From NCBI GenBank assembly GCA_022315425.1, contig JAIUPT010000030.1, positions 682,001 to 746,000 of the forward strand: 64,000 nucleotides of DNA. Direction: 5' to 3'. The notes under the pieces were generated by a model. That model was not told the origin of the DNA, did not search any database, and was given only the letters and a program-made list of their open reading frames with translations. Source of the DNA: Pseudevernia furfuracea (lineage: Eukaryota > Ascomycota > Lecanoromycetes > Lecanorales > Parmeliaceae). This document shows positions 25,191-35,300 of the stretch, piece after piece. The position numbers and the translations under genes are program-made. Numbering within the stretch: the stretch's first letter is position 1; every line of letters starts with the position of its first letter.

Positions 25191-26760
25191 AGAGGCCTGA
25201 TTGAAGAATCACTCGAATATCACTTATGTTAAGACGCTAGTGAGTATTCTTCGAAAGGGGGTCAAAATTGAATATCGAGGTTCATCTCTCAATCATAGAA
25301 ATAAGAATCATTTTTCAGCCCTCAGCGCATCTAATATACTAACGACGAACCTTCAGAAACAGCTTCAGCAGGATCGATTGATTATGATAGATATGAATTT
25401 CGAACCTCAATTCGTTTGCTTCTCTCTGAGACTCGTATCGAAACATGACGACGATTAAAGACGTATTCACGATTTATTCTTCTTATATAACTATTTAGTC
25501 AACGACGATATATTTTAAGCGTGAGGTGCATTAAAATATACGACATTCGATGAGATAGTGAACGCACTGTTACAGTAGAGTCGAGAAGCTCGACTAATCA
25601 AACGAGATCTTAAGAATACATTTCGATATATCTCGATGATCTCTTTAGATCAATAATTGCTAGACTTTCTTTATAACAATTTCTACTGACTAGAACGTTA
25701 TCTGTTATTCGAGCTTCGAACGTTATCGTTTCTATTCGATCTGTTCGTTAAGAGCGTCAATTGAGTGCTTATTACGATATTGCATTGATTCGTAATACTT
25801 TATTATCTGAACGACTTCTTCGCGATTCTACTCTCGTGAGTCGATACAGAGATATATAATCGATAGTTCGACGAGCTGTGTAGCGATTTGAGTCTCATGA
25901 TCAATCACACGAAGAATATTCTTGATATCATAGTCGATTTTCTAAAAATCGAACTCGACAGTATACTCATATAGGCGAGACTCTCTTCGAACAAGCTCGA
26001 TCGAGCGAGAAAGACGATAACAGACCTTTTAAAAAGGGCGACAATCTCGCATCGTGAGCTCGAGTCAGCGATAGAATTTCTATTCTTTGCGACGAAAATC
26101 GTTATTCTCGAGAGAGCATTCTTGAGAAGACTATTCGACGTTATTCGAAGATCGATAACGATTATTCGACTATTTATCGATATGAAAGTCGATCTGCTAT
26201 GATGAAAGATCTTTCTTAAAGACTGAAATGATCTCAAACTGCTGCGTAACGTCGTCAGTCGACGATTATAATACATTTGAACTAATGTCTCGAAGAAGCT
26301 TGACATAGAAGACTATATTCTGAAATATTCTAATCTTCTATCACACGTTCAGAACGTCTTCAGCACACGCGTGACCTCGCGATATACTCGCAAAGACATT
26401 TAGTTCAAGAAAATAACAGTTATACTTTATGCAATTCGCGTATAGATGAATAGACTATTAGATACTCGCTTAATACTTCACTGTGACAACGAGAACTGCG
26501 TTCATAAACTTCGAAAGTTCTTTATTCGTGAACCTGCGATAATATCGCTTCGAACGATAGCTATGTTAATAGTCAGTCACGATATTCTTCTAATTTCTAT
26601 ATGAATTTCGATCAAGACAAACGAGCTGACGAATAATCTTTCTCGTTTTCGATATCGAAAAATTGTTAACAAATATTCACAGCTGAATTACCTATCGAGA
26701 TATCGATCTATTACTTCGTCTCGCTAGGGCGAGACTCATCGCGATAATGATACAATTAGA
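25191..26760 (+). pseudogene. RT / RNase H relic of the tyrosine-recombinase element
   Basis: Motifs in order: RRIHDLFFLYNY (about 25455), LIKRDLKNTFRYI (about 25595), an LFELRTLSFLFDLF segment standing for LPFGLRTAP (about 25700), and the catalytic strand YYLNDFF (about 25800, second Asp retained, first now Asn). After these comes a thumb-like region with SHRELESAIEFL (about 26060). An RNase H-like part with LILHCDNENCVHKLRK is at about 26470-26520. This is the DIRS/Ngaro RT signature rather than Gypsy or Copia. Numerous stops make it inactive. Confidence 0.82.
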
Positions 26761-26979
26761 TCTCGATGTCGCGAGACCTCGCTCGTCTTCTCTGATGAGG
26801 GTTAACACGAAACACTCGTCGAATCTATTCGACGTTAATCAAGTTCTACAACACTCACTGTGCGATAAATCGTATTTAATTCTTCTTTTCGACGATCTTT
26901 CTCTCGTTGAGAACCTAAATAACGACCCTGAGTATCAGACGGGTTAAGACGAAGTTTATTAAGATATATCTAATCGATG

Positions 26980-27806
26980 TTAGGTCAGCCCATGTGAATA
27001 TGAGATTTAAGAACTTGATAGTCTTTTATAGTGCATAGCTAAAGAGAGTCGTAGACGATACTCGTCGTCTACGAGACGAAGACGAGATTCGAGAAAGATA
27101 TTAAATTACGAAGAATATTCTTTTATGACTTCTGAAATGCTTTTATAAGATCATTAAGCATAATATAACGATACAGATAACATTTTATCTCGCCTTTACA
27201 GTCTTTCTTAGAATAAGCGAGTTTATATACGAGTCGAAAGATCTTCGCGACGAGAACTTCGATAATTGATTTTTAACACGTCGTCACGTAAGACTATACG
27301 AAGATCATCTCGAATTAACGTTGTTAGTATTTAAGACGAATCTCTTTAGATAAGACGTTACGCTATTCGTATTAGACACGAACGACGAGATATGTGTCGT
27401 GCGTGTATTAAAATATCTGTTTAATAAGTGATCGATATCGCTATTCTCGCCTCTCTTCGCGATCGACGAAAACTTTATTAAAAGAACGATCACTCACAAT
27501 CTACGTCTAACATTGAGATTTAACGATCTTTTAGATCACTATTCTAATTATTTCTTTCGTCGAGAGATAGCTATCACTGCGAGATTAATAGATCTAAGCG
27601 AAGACGAAATTAAGCTATTAGATAAATAAAAATCGAACTTCTATCGTCTCTATATCAAGACTCACTCAGTCTATATTCTCGTCGCGTCGCGTCGACAATA
27701 GCGTGTCATCGATTCATTTCTCGAGAACGAATCGAATAACTAGTCGTTATCGCGTTCTCTGTTTCTCAGCGCTGATGCGATCGTTCTCTTCGAGATCGTT
27801 GCTTGA
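26980..27806 (+). pseudogene. Tyrosine recombinase relic
   Basis: Downstream of RNase H, a plus-strand frame shows an N-terminal RRRYSSSTRRR helix (about 27050) and then the core of a tyrosine recombinase. These include TFYLAFTVFLRISEF (about 27185, catalytic Arg region), LTRRHVRLYEDHLELT, a Lys-rich beta turn, and HYSNYFFRREIAITARL (about 27538-27590) matching the H-x-x-R box with decayed residues. The frame ends just before B1. Integration by such enzymes leaves no target duplication, in agreement with the termini. Confidence 0.75.
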
Positions 27807-27810
27807 GATT

Positions 27811-27966
27811 TAAGAGTTTTTCTAGCGCTGAGATACGAGAACACGTCTGCTCAGACCTCTGTTAACTTAGAATCCTGACGTTGAACGGCTCAATCACATC
27901 TACGAGTTCTATATAGTCTCATATTGCCCAGTTGAGTCTTTGTCACGTGCGAATTAAGAACACTAA
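27811..27966 (+). repeat. Split direct repeat B1
   Basis: 156 bp from TAAGAGTTTTTCTAGCGCT to CACTAA. It is joined directly to A2 on its right. Confidence 0.9.
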
Positions 27967-28167
27967 TTGACTCGACTTGACAGAGAGTTAATGAGTCTTA
28001 ATCTCGCACTCGCGTATAGCATGTTGATTGTATATTATTTATGAATTTGATAGACGTGTTCTTTGCAGAGGATAGATCTTATTTGAGAGCAGTATAAGTA
28101 GCTACATTTTATCTGCGTTTGACTCTTTATTCGAATTGATCTCTTTCAGAGTAATAGTATTCTTTCG
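27967..28167 (+). repeat. Split direct repeat A2
   Basis: 201 bp, TTGACTCGACTTGACAGAGAG to TTCTTTCG. It is followed by a 94-bp linker (28168-28261) present also in the solo unit at 5891-6342 but not after A1 or before B1. Confidence 0.9.
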
Positions 28168-28261
28168 TCTCGCTCACTCACATCTGTTTTTACATGTATT
28201 CACGACGTTTCTACATGTATATAACTTCGTTTTTCACTTCAGATCTATGCTTCTACAAGCA

Positions 28262-28280
28262 TAAGAGTTTTTCTAACGCT
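28262..28280 (+). repeat. Split direct repeat B2, left part
   Basis: First 19 bp of B2. The remainder is at 31009-31145 (137 bp, ending ACTAA). The split is caused by the LTR element at 28281-31003, whose target duplication is ACGCT (28276-28280) / GCGCT (31004-31008). Confidence 0.92.
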
Positions 28281-28464
28281 TGTTACGAGCGTATCTCGCA
28301 TCCTTGACACACCTACCTTGACACTTCCCCTTTAGACTTAGCGTGTCTTAATAGATTCACTTCGTCATACATATATGACGTCCCTCCCAGTTCATAGTTG
28401 CTTCTTAGCTTGTTATCTTCGTTATATACTATATTACGATTATCATCACAGTACGATTCTTACA
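28281..28464 (+). repeat. 5' LTR of the Gag-only element
   Basis: 184 bp. It differs from the right LTR at 17 sites, all transitions: 11 on CpC, 5 on CpA, 1 on CpT and none on CpG by my hand count. Confidence 0.95.
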
Positions 28465-28466
28465 CT

Positions 28467-28476
28467 ATAACAAGCT
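28467..28476 (+). promoter_or_regulatory. Self-primer binding site
   Basis: ATAACAAGCT, two bases after the 5' LTR, is the exact reverse complement of AGCTTGTTAT at 28407-28416 inside the LTR, 58 nt from the LTR end. This is the arrangement of Tf1, where the 5' end of the mRNA folds back as primer. No match to a tRNA 3' end (TGG start) is present. Confidence 0.6.
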
Positions 28477-28510
28477 CATTTCAAACCCTTATCGAAACGT
28501 ATCTTTATAT

Positions 28511-29748
28511 GTGTTTCAACCAGTAGTCAGAAAGGCACATGGACTGAAATCAACAGTCAATCAGGTCTTCAGCCGCGAAGAAACCTTCTTCAATCAAAGA
28601 ATATCCCTTAGAATATCTATATTCTTCGTGACAACTCAAGCGAACAAGAACTCAGCTTGCTACATTCTTTTCAAAAAAACAAGTCTTCTTCGTCCGCAAC
28701 TTCAAACATCAGAAGAACTTAATCTCAGCGACAGAGACTCACATATCAAACTCGTCTGTCGCCTTTATACATTAGATTCTTACTCTTGCCTTGGTCAAGC
28801 ACGCCAGGAGAAAGAAAGTGCTTCGCTTCGTTTCGATTTCTATCTCAATTTCTACGAAAACTCCCTCTCTTTCACAAGTCGATCTCTTAACTGAGTAATC
28901 GATTTATTAATCATGAAGTTCTATCAAGAACGCCTCGACACGTTTATCTCTACGTCTTATCTCACCTTAACTTCATGATCTTATAAATCACCACGACTCG
29001 AATAGGTCGCTATGGCTGGATTCGAGTATATTGGAGATATATATTGATCGGATCATGTCAAATGTATCGCGTGTAATGCATAGCTTATGAATTGAGAATC
29101 AAACGATAAACCCCTCGTCGAGCATATACGTGTCTTATCATCGTGTTTATTCATTAAAGATATTCAAGTCGAGAAAGCTCAAGAAGCTACTAAGAAAGAA
29201 GCTCGCAAAGCTGCTGATAAAGAAGCTCAAGAAGCTCAACAAGCTACTCAGAAAGAAGCTCAAAAACCTACTCCCACATCTCGAGACCTAGCCTTCTTTG
29301 ATCCTTCGCTGCAGTATAACTTTTCGAAGCTCCGTCTATACAATGACATTGACAAGTTCGTCGAGCATATTTTACAGTGTGCGAATCAGTATCGTCATAT
29401 CGATATCATAGAGTTGCTTCTCAAATGTCTTCGTGGATTAGCATTTCAGTGAACTCAAAGCATTTAAGAAACTCTAAAAGATGTAACTCTCGTCAAGTAC
29501 ATGGAGGTTTTGACAGTCAAATTCAGAAAACCTCCGACGACGGCTGTATAAGAGACTTCAAAACCAGCTTCTCAGGCGACTCCGTTGAAATATCACAAAT
29601 GCACTGTCTGCTCAGTCTTATTCTCCTTCATCAGTCGACTGTTAAGTTATAGTCAAATGATCTGCAATAAGGCCTCTTGCAAGCACTGCGAAATAATCTT
29701 CGAGTCAAAGAATCAGTTGTATGAATACCTTCGCAGTCGAGAATGTTA
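28511..29748 (+). pseudogene. Gag with BIR-like zinc domain and C2H2 fingers
   Basis: One continuous frame can be followed from 28511 to the TAA at 29746-29748, broken by about ten stops, mostly at Trp or Gln positions. Order: an unrecognised N-terminal 130 residues; a BIR-like domain at 28913-29160 with CX2CX16HX6C spacing and an AMAGFEYIGD strand; a KKEA/KEAQEAQQA-rich linker (about 29170-29270); a capsid-like part (SKLRLYNDIDKFVEHILQC, then LLKCLRGLAF) at about 29320-29440; and two zinc-finger motifs (CTVC and CKHCEIIF..LYEYLRSREC) at 29600-29748. The capsid and finger parts resemble Gag of ascomycete Gypsy elements. Function of the BIR-like part is unknown; it may aid Gag assembly or host interaction. 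Confidence 0.75.
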
Positions 29749-29905
29749 ACAATTATCTCCCACCAAGAGCATAGCGTCTCATAAATCTAGTCTGTCAGCA
29801 CTCACCTCTACTGAGAGCGTTACTTCTTATTCATTCTCATCTGAAATCTCTACACCTTGCCCGATAACACCTTCGTCGAAATATCATTTTATAATCTCGC
29901 CTTCA

Positions 29906-30355
29906 GTGTATCAGTTATCAATATCAAGAAACTATCTTATAGTGACTGATCTCTACATGCGCTACGCACCGTTCAAATTAGTCAAATTTATGAAAAGTTA
30001 TTCTCCGACTAATCGTTTTAGAATCGTTCTTCTCACACTTACAGTTAAGGATTTATATAAGAAGTTTCATGAAAAAGAAAATTCAGTTATTTCTACAGAC
30101 AAATCTGTTTATGAACGTCAAATCGAATTTAGCGCTATCAAATCAGTATGCGATGCAAAGACCTCGACAATCGACTCAAATTTGATTCCTCAGAAGGGCG
30201 TCAAGACTCATTTTTTCATTATGTCAAATTTGAATGCTCAGCGACTTCTCATTCAACAACAACGCCATATGGCAGCCACCTTCTTCGTCTCCCCCCGAGA
30301 TATAATCTATGACTACCGACGACGCCATAGCCTGAGGCCCGAAGCATATTGTTGA
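29906..30355 (+). pseudogene. Downstream Gag/early Pol remnant
   Basis: A 149-codon open frame includes LTVKDLYKKFHEKENSV, a motif that follows the zinc fingers in related fungal Gag proteins, and a C-terminal stretch (NAQRLLIQQQRHM, then YDYRRRHSLRPEA) shared with the element at 42411-44572 on its sense strand near 43080-43170. The sharing in sense orientation supports past coding use. No protease motif follows. Confidence 0.55.
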
Positions 30356-30806
30356 TAGCGTCGTCACCCTCGATGAATTTGATTTCAAAGAGAAGACTGC
30401 GTCAGCGCCAAAATCATTTGATATTGATTTAAGATTTAAGGTTCGAGCGGCTCGAAAGGCCTCAGCCAATCACATGCCTTTATTTCTAAATTTCTTCTTC
30501 GGCCGCAAATTCGATATTAGCTGCCCAGCTTACATCAAAAAACGTTCTTGACCACCATTTCTTCAATCCTTCACCAATGAAGGCCATTACAGAACCCCTG
30601 TGACCGCGTGACGTCATGCTAACGACATGACATCGTCAGAACGTCATCGAATTGAGATCAACATCATCGCCGCAAGGAGAAAGCGAGCGCTAGAGTCAAA
30701 AGCTCTTTGTTTTTTATGATTTTTCAGCGATCAAGCATACATGACGTTTGTTTTTTTTTCTTCTTCTTTTCTTCTTTTCTATAGCACTGAGAACTAGCGC
30801 TTCTCC
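30356..30806 (+). other. 3' region shared by the two non-autonomous elements
   Basis: This stretch is homologous to about 42640-43080 read on the minus strand, so the two non-autonomous elements share their 3' ends although their 5' halves differ. A pyrimidine-rich tract lies at 30745-30780. Confidence 0.75.
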
Positions 30807-30819
30807 GAGAGGGGGGTAG
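30807..30819 (+). promoter_or_regulatory. Polypurine tract
   Basis: GAGAGGGGGGTAG directly precedes the 3' LTR. The element at 42411-44572 has the equivalent GGGGGGGGTAG. Confidence 0.85.
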
Positions 30820-31003
30820 TGTTACGAGCGTATCTCGCATCCTTGACACATCTACCTTGACACTTCCCCTTTAGACTTAGCGTGTCTTGGCAGGTTCACT
30901 CCGCCATACATATATGGCGTCTCTCCCAGTCCATAGTTGCTCCTCAGCTTGTTATCTTCGTTACATACTACACTACGATTATCACCACAGTACGATCCTT
31001 ACA
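30820..31003 (+). repeat. 3' LTR of the Gag-only element
   Basis: 184 bp; less mutated than the left LTR, since most differences are T or A on the left. Confidence 0.95.
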
Positions 31004-31145
31004 GCGCTGGGGTACGAGAACACGTCTGCTCAGATCTCTGTTGACTTAGAATCCTGACGTTGAACGGCTCAATCACATCTACGAGTTCTGTATAGCCTTA
31101 TGTTGTCTAGTTGAGTCTTTGTCACGTGCGAATTAAGGATACTAA

Positions 31146-31635
31146 TTAAACATTAAGAGCTTCTTAAGACTCTAATACGATAGAAAAGACTATCACTCTT
31201 CGCGCTCTAAATACGTTAAGCGAAGATAATTCAAGTAATAGCGAGATATTATATAATGATATAGAGATATTTAGTAGTCAAGTTCAAGAGCTATTAAACG
31301 CGGATTTCGATCTCGACGAATTCGATTTCTTATTTATTTCGATATCGACTTCGTTGCTAATATAATCGTTAGATATTCATATTATAAATTATTATCTCGT
31401 CTTCTTCGCTCGATTCGAATTAACTATTAACGTTCTTTAGATTCTCTTCGATTATATCTAATTAGAAGCTACTCGACTTTAAGAAGTCTGAGAATTTTTC
31501 TTTATAATTATCGTATATAATTATAATACTCTAATTAATAACTATTATTTCTATCTTATCTTATTTGTACTTTCTTTTATACTCGCAGCTTACGAAAATT
31601 ATCTTATCTTTATAAATTCTCGCTCGAAGTGTTTA
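31146..31635. other. Unassigned degraded DNA left of the chromovirus
   Basis: AT-rich relic that continues at 38315 once the chromovirus is removed. No gene recognised. Confidence 0.4.
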
Positions 31636-31640
31636 ATTAT

Positions 31641-31841
31641 TGTCAGAGACTCGATGTAGAATCTAAATAATGTTTGTATCGTGTTTGAATAGAATTCTAC
31701 TATGTAGTTCTATGTAGAAAGCAGTCGCATGATAAGTATATTTGAAGGTACGTAGGCTAGCCTTCTTGGGCCTAGCGCTTAGGGCTTAGGGTTTGAGCCC
31801 AGCGCTGAGGCTACTCTATAGCAGAGGCCGAAACCGTAACA
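31641..31841 (-). repeat. 3' LTR of the chromovirus
   Basis: 201 bp. Eight transitions separate it from the other LTR: four on CpA and four on CpC. Confidence 0.97.
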
Positions 31842-31856
31842 CTATCCCCTCCTTAA
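31842..31856 (-). promoter_or_regulatory. Polypurine tract of the chromovirus
   Basis: On the sense strand TTAAGGAGGGGATAG lies directly before the 3' LTR (TGTTACGG). Confidence 0.85.
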
Positions 31857-32090
31857 AAATCGTCATGATCTCATGACGTAGAGGAAGAAGAAGAAAAAGA
31901 AAAAGAAACAAAGTCGCTGATGTTAGAATGTTCATTGATACTATGCAGATCAGTGATATTTTATACAAGTTTGAGATCACCTCAGTCGAAAAGATTCGAC
32001 TTATCATCCTTAATTCAATTCTTCTGAACGAGCACACGAGGTTTATTCATTTAAAAATATAGCAAGTAAAGGTTTTCAATCTTCTGAGGT

Positions 32091-32396
32091 TTAAAAGGAA
32101 CCATAAGGTTCGAATTTGCCGAGATTGAGGTGATGAAAGTCTGCTATTAGGTCTGGGCAGCCAGCTCCGTTCCAGTACGGTTCCCACTTAGGAACATCGT
32201 TTTCGTAACCGGTCCATTTGAATTTGTACATGAGACAACCCTTTTTGTTGCTCCAGGGATCCTTTCTCCGTCCATCAATTCAAGAGTCGAGTACTTCGTC
32301 GACGAAGTGCTCGCTTCCTTCATTATCCACCTGAGTTGGTGGCGGCGGCGGTTCAGTCTGACCGGGTAGGGGGTCGCTGTTGTCGAGGTGTAGCAA
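32091..32396 (-). pseudogene. Chromodomain end of Pol, cut off by TGA codons
   Basis: In the same frame as Pol, after the TGA at 32397-32399, the reading continues through a proline-rich linker, VDEVLDS, a second TGA (32280-32282), then KKGCLMYKFKWTGYEND, KWEPYWNGAGCPDLIADFHH and a TAA at 32091-32093. This is an integrase-linked chromodomain with the usual aromatic and W-E-P residues; it would bind modified histone tails and guide insertion. Position and flanks suggest the first TGA arose from TGG and the second from CGA by single transitions. Without readthrough the protein lacks this domain. Confidence 0.9.
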
Positions 32397-35300
32397 TCAT
32401 GGGTGGAATACTGGGAAGATGTTCATCCCCTGTGACAACTCTAATTCGTAGGCCATATTATTGATGACTCTAACGACTTTGAAAGGACCCAAATTTTTGT
32501 GGTTCAAGGACTTGTTAGGTCTTGTCGTCTTGATGTTTTTGCTATTGAGCATCACCATATCTCCCTCCCTAAATTCAGGTGCGGGAAGACGGTGTTTGTT
32601 TGCGTTGTCGATCATGAATGCTTGGGACCACTTCAACTCATTCCTCAAAAATTGTCGAAGGTTCTCCATGTGTTCGATGAACCTGTCTGCAGAGAGCATT
32701 TCTCTCTTGGTCCTTGAGGAAACATTTGCCTCCCAGGGCTTAGGAGGTTCTAGCCCACTACGGGGGATGTATCCCTTTGTGGCTATAAACGGAGCGACTC
32801 CAGACGAAGAGTTTTTGTCGGAGTTTGCCTCAAATTCCGCGATTGGGAGGAGATCCACCCAATTGTCTTGATTGTAGTTCACATAGGCACGAAGGTATTG
32901 CTTCAGGGCTGCATTTGCACTCTCAGTCTGACCGTCCGTCTCCGGGTGAAATGCGGTGGACATCTTTGGCTTGGTGCCAATGCGCTCGCACAGTCTCTTC
33001 CAGAAGGCTGCGGTAAATTGGGTTCCTCTGTCGGAAATGACTGAGCGGGAGTAACCTTCCTCTCGCCAGATCCATTCGATGAAAGCTTGTACCACAGACT
33101 CAACTTCGAGCGAGTCTAGGCGAACGAATTTCTTCTTTTTGGAGAGTCTGTCCACGACGACCATGATATGTTCGTATTTTCGTCCTTGTCGATTGCATAT
33201 GGGAAGTGGTGTGATGAAGTCCACTGAGATATCCTCCCAATACCGGTCCGGTATGGGGAGAGGTTTGAGCAGACCTTGCTTATCCTCCCGGTACGACTTG
33301 GATCTTTTGCATGCGTGGCAGCTCTTGACGTATCGTGACACGCTGTCTGTCATCCTTGGCCAGTAGTAGTGTGAGCTGACTCTGTCATATGTCGATGACC
33401 TGCCTGCGTGTCCTCCTGGTGGAGAGTCATGTATGTACCTGATGATTTTCGTTTTCAACTCGGCGTTATCTGGGACGTAGAGACGTGATCCCACGTAGAG
33501 CATACGTTCTCTAACGTCGCAGTCTCCGAGTTCTATCCTCACTCCGGCCTTCACTAGGTCGTGGGGGATTCGTCTTTCTCCGGCGACCTTGGACGCCATG
33601 ATTCGCTGGAGGACCGTGTCCTCTCCGTATGCTTGCCTTACTTGCGTTAATAGATCTGAGACTGTGGCAGAGCCTGCTGATTCTTCCAATGACTCCTCAA
33701 CAGGTCCCGAGGTATCGGGTGACAATTCTTCCGATGACTCCTCGTCACCGATACCCGTTTCACAAAGATCATACATCATAGCTGCAAGTTCTGGGATCAG
33801 CACCTCCCTTTCGTCTAAGAGCATAGGTGCAAGGTTAACGGCTTGCCTAACGCCTTGGTCAAGGTTTCTCGGCTTCAGCATCACCTGATTCTGGTATTGC
33901 CGACGGTCGTCTTCGTCATTTTCCGGGAGGTCTCCGTTCCTGCGTGTTAGGCTGTCAGGCTTTGTGCCTTGCCTCCCTGGCCTGTAGCTAATCTTGAAGT
34001 TAAACTCGGATAGGAATTCCGCCCACCTAGCCTGGCGGCGATTCAGCTGCTTAGATGTCATGAAATACTCCAAGTTTTTGTGATCGGTGAGGATGCGTAT
34101 CGGATCCTCCACGGGGGTCCCCGCCAACTCGGGGTGCCACTCTTCGAATGATCGCACTATGGCGAGCAACTCCTTGTCATAGATCTCGTAGTTACACTCT
34201 TGAGGAGACATCTTCTTCGACAAGAAAGCTACGGGGTGTACTTGTCCATCGTCCTGCCGCTGCGAGAGGACCGATGCCACCACGTAGTCCGAGGCGTCCG
34301 TTTCCAACCACGTCTCTTTGTCAGGGTCAAAGTGCGCCAAGACTGGGGCGGTTGTGAACGCTTTCTTCAAACCTTCGAAAGCACGTTGCTCCGGGCTATC
34401 CTTTGCCCATGGGAAGATAAATGACTTTTGGTCTTTCCGAGTCAGATTTGACAAGGGTGCGGCAATCCTTGAGTATCCGTGTATGAATCTCCTATAGAAG
34501 TTGGCAAATCCCAAGAATGCCTGCACATCTTTGACGCACCGAGGCGCCTTCCATCTGACGATGGTATCGATCTTTTGAGGGTCCATTTTAAGTCCTTCTG
34601 TCGTGATCATGAGACCAAGGTACTTAACTTCCTGGACGTGGAACTGACATTTGTTGATGTCGAGGTACATGCCGGCGTTCTTTAGCTTCTGCAAGACTTT
34701 CTTTACATGTTCGACGTGCTCTTCTTTGTTGTTGCTGTAAATTAGAATATCGTCTAGGTATGCCGAACAAAAGACATCCAAGTGTTCTCTTAGCACTTCG
34801 TTGATGAAGGCTTGAAATGTGCTAGGGGCATTGCAAAGCCCGAAGGGCATGACCAGGTATTCGAACAGCCCATACCTCGTGAGAAAAGCAGTCTTCTCTT
34901 CGTCACCCTCCTTCATCCGAACTTCGTTAAAGGCAGCTATAATGTCAAACTTGCTGAACACTCGAGCGGTACATAGCTTCGCTAGAGTTTCCCTTATGAG
35001 AGGAGGGGCGTTTCGATTCTTAACGGTAAGCGAATTAAGCGCGCGGTAGTCGACACAGATCCGAAGTCCGCCATCCGGCTTCTTCACAATGAGTACTGGG
35101 GCAGCGTATGGCGATGTACTTGGTCGAATGTAGCCTTTTCCCAACATTTCGTCCACATACTCTTTGACGACAGTGGCTTGTTCTCGAGACATTCCATACG
35201 CTCTCTTTGCCGGAGGCGTTGCTCCTTCTTGGAGCTTGATGGTGTGATCGACTGATCGGTGTGGAGGCAACTTATTTGCGTCCGCAGGGTTCCAAACGTC

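Larger units (their letters stand above)
28281..31003 (+). mobile_element. Gag-only LTR retroelement (2.7 kb) inserted in B2
   Basis: Identical-length LTRs of 184 bp (28281-28464 and 30820-31003, TGTTACGAGCG ... CTTACA) are flanked by a 5-bp duplication ACGCT/GCGCT with one transition. The uninterrupted target is seen in B1 and at 6194-6210. A Gag relic fills the first half; no protease, RT or integrase sequence is present, so it depends on another element. A self-primer site follows the left LTR and a polypurine tract precedes the right one. Confidence 0.95.
23531..31145 (+). mobile_element. Ngaro/PAT-like tyrosine-recombinase retroelement, interrupted
   Basis: The element has split direct repeats in the order A1 - coding body - B1 - A2 - linker - B2. 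A1 (23531-23731) and A2 (27967-28167) are both 201 bp. B1 (27811-27966) and B2 (28262-28280 plus 31009-31145) are both 156 bp once the LTR element inserted into B2 is removed. The body encodes Gag, RT/RNase H and a tyrosine recombinase, all RIP-degraded. No methyltransferase domain is seen between RNase H and the recombinase, which favours Ngaro over DIRS. No target duplication is seen, as expected. Confidence 0.88.
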
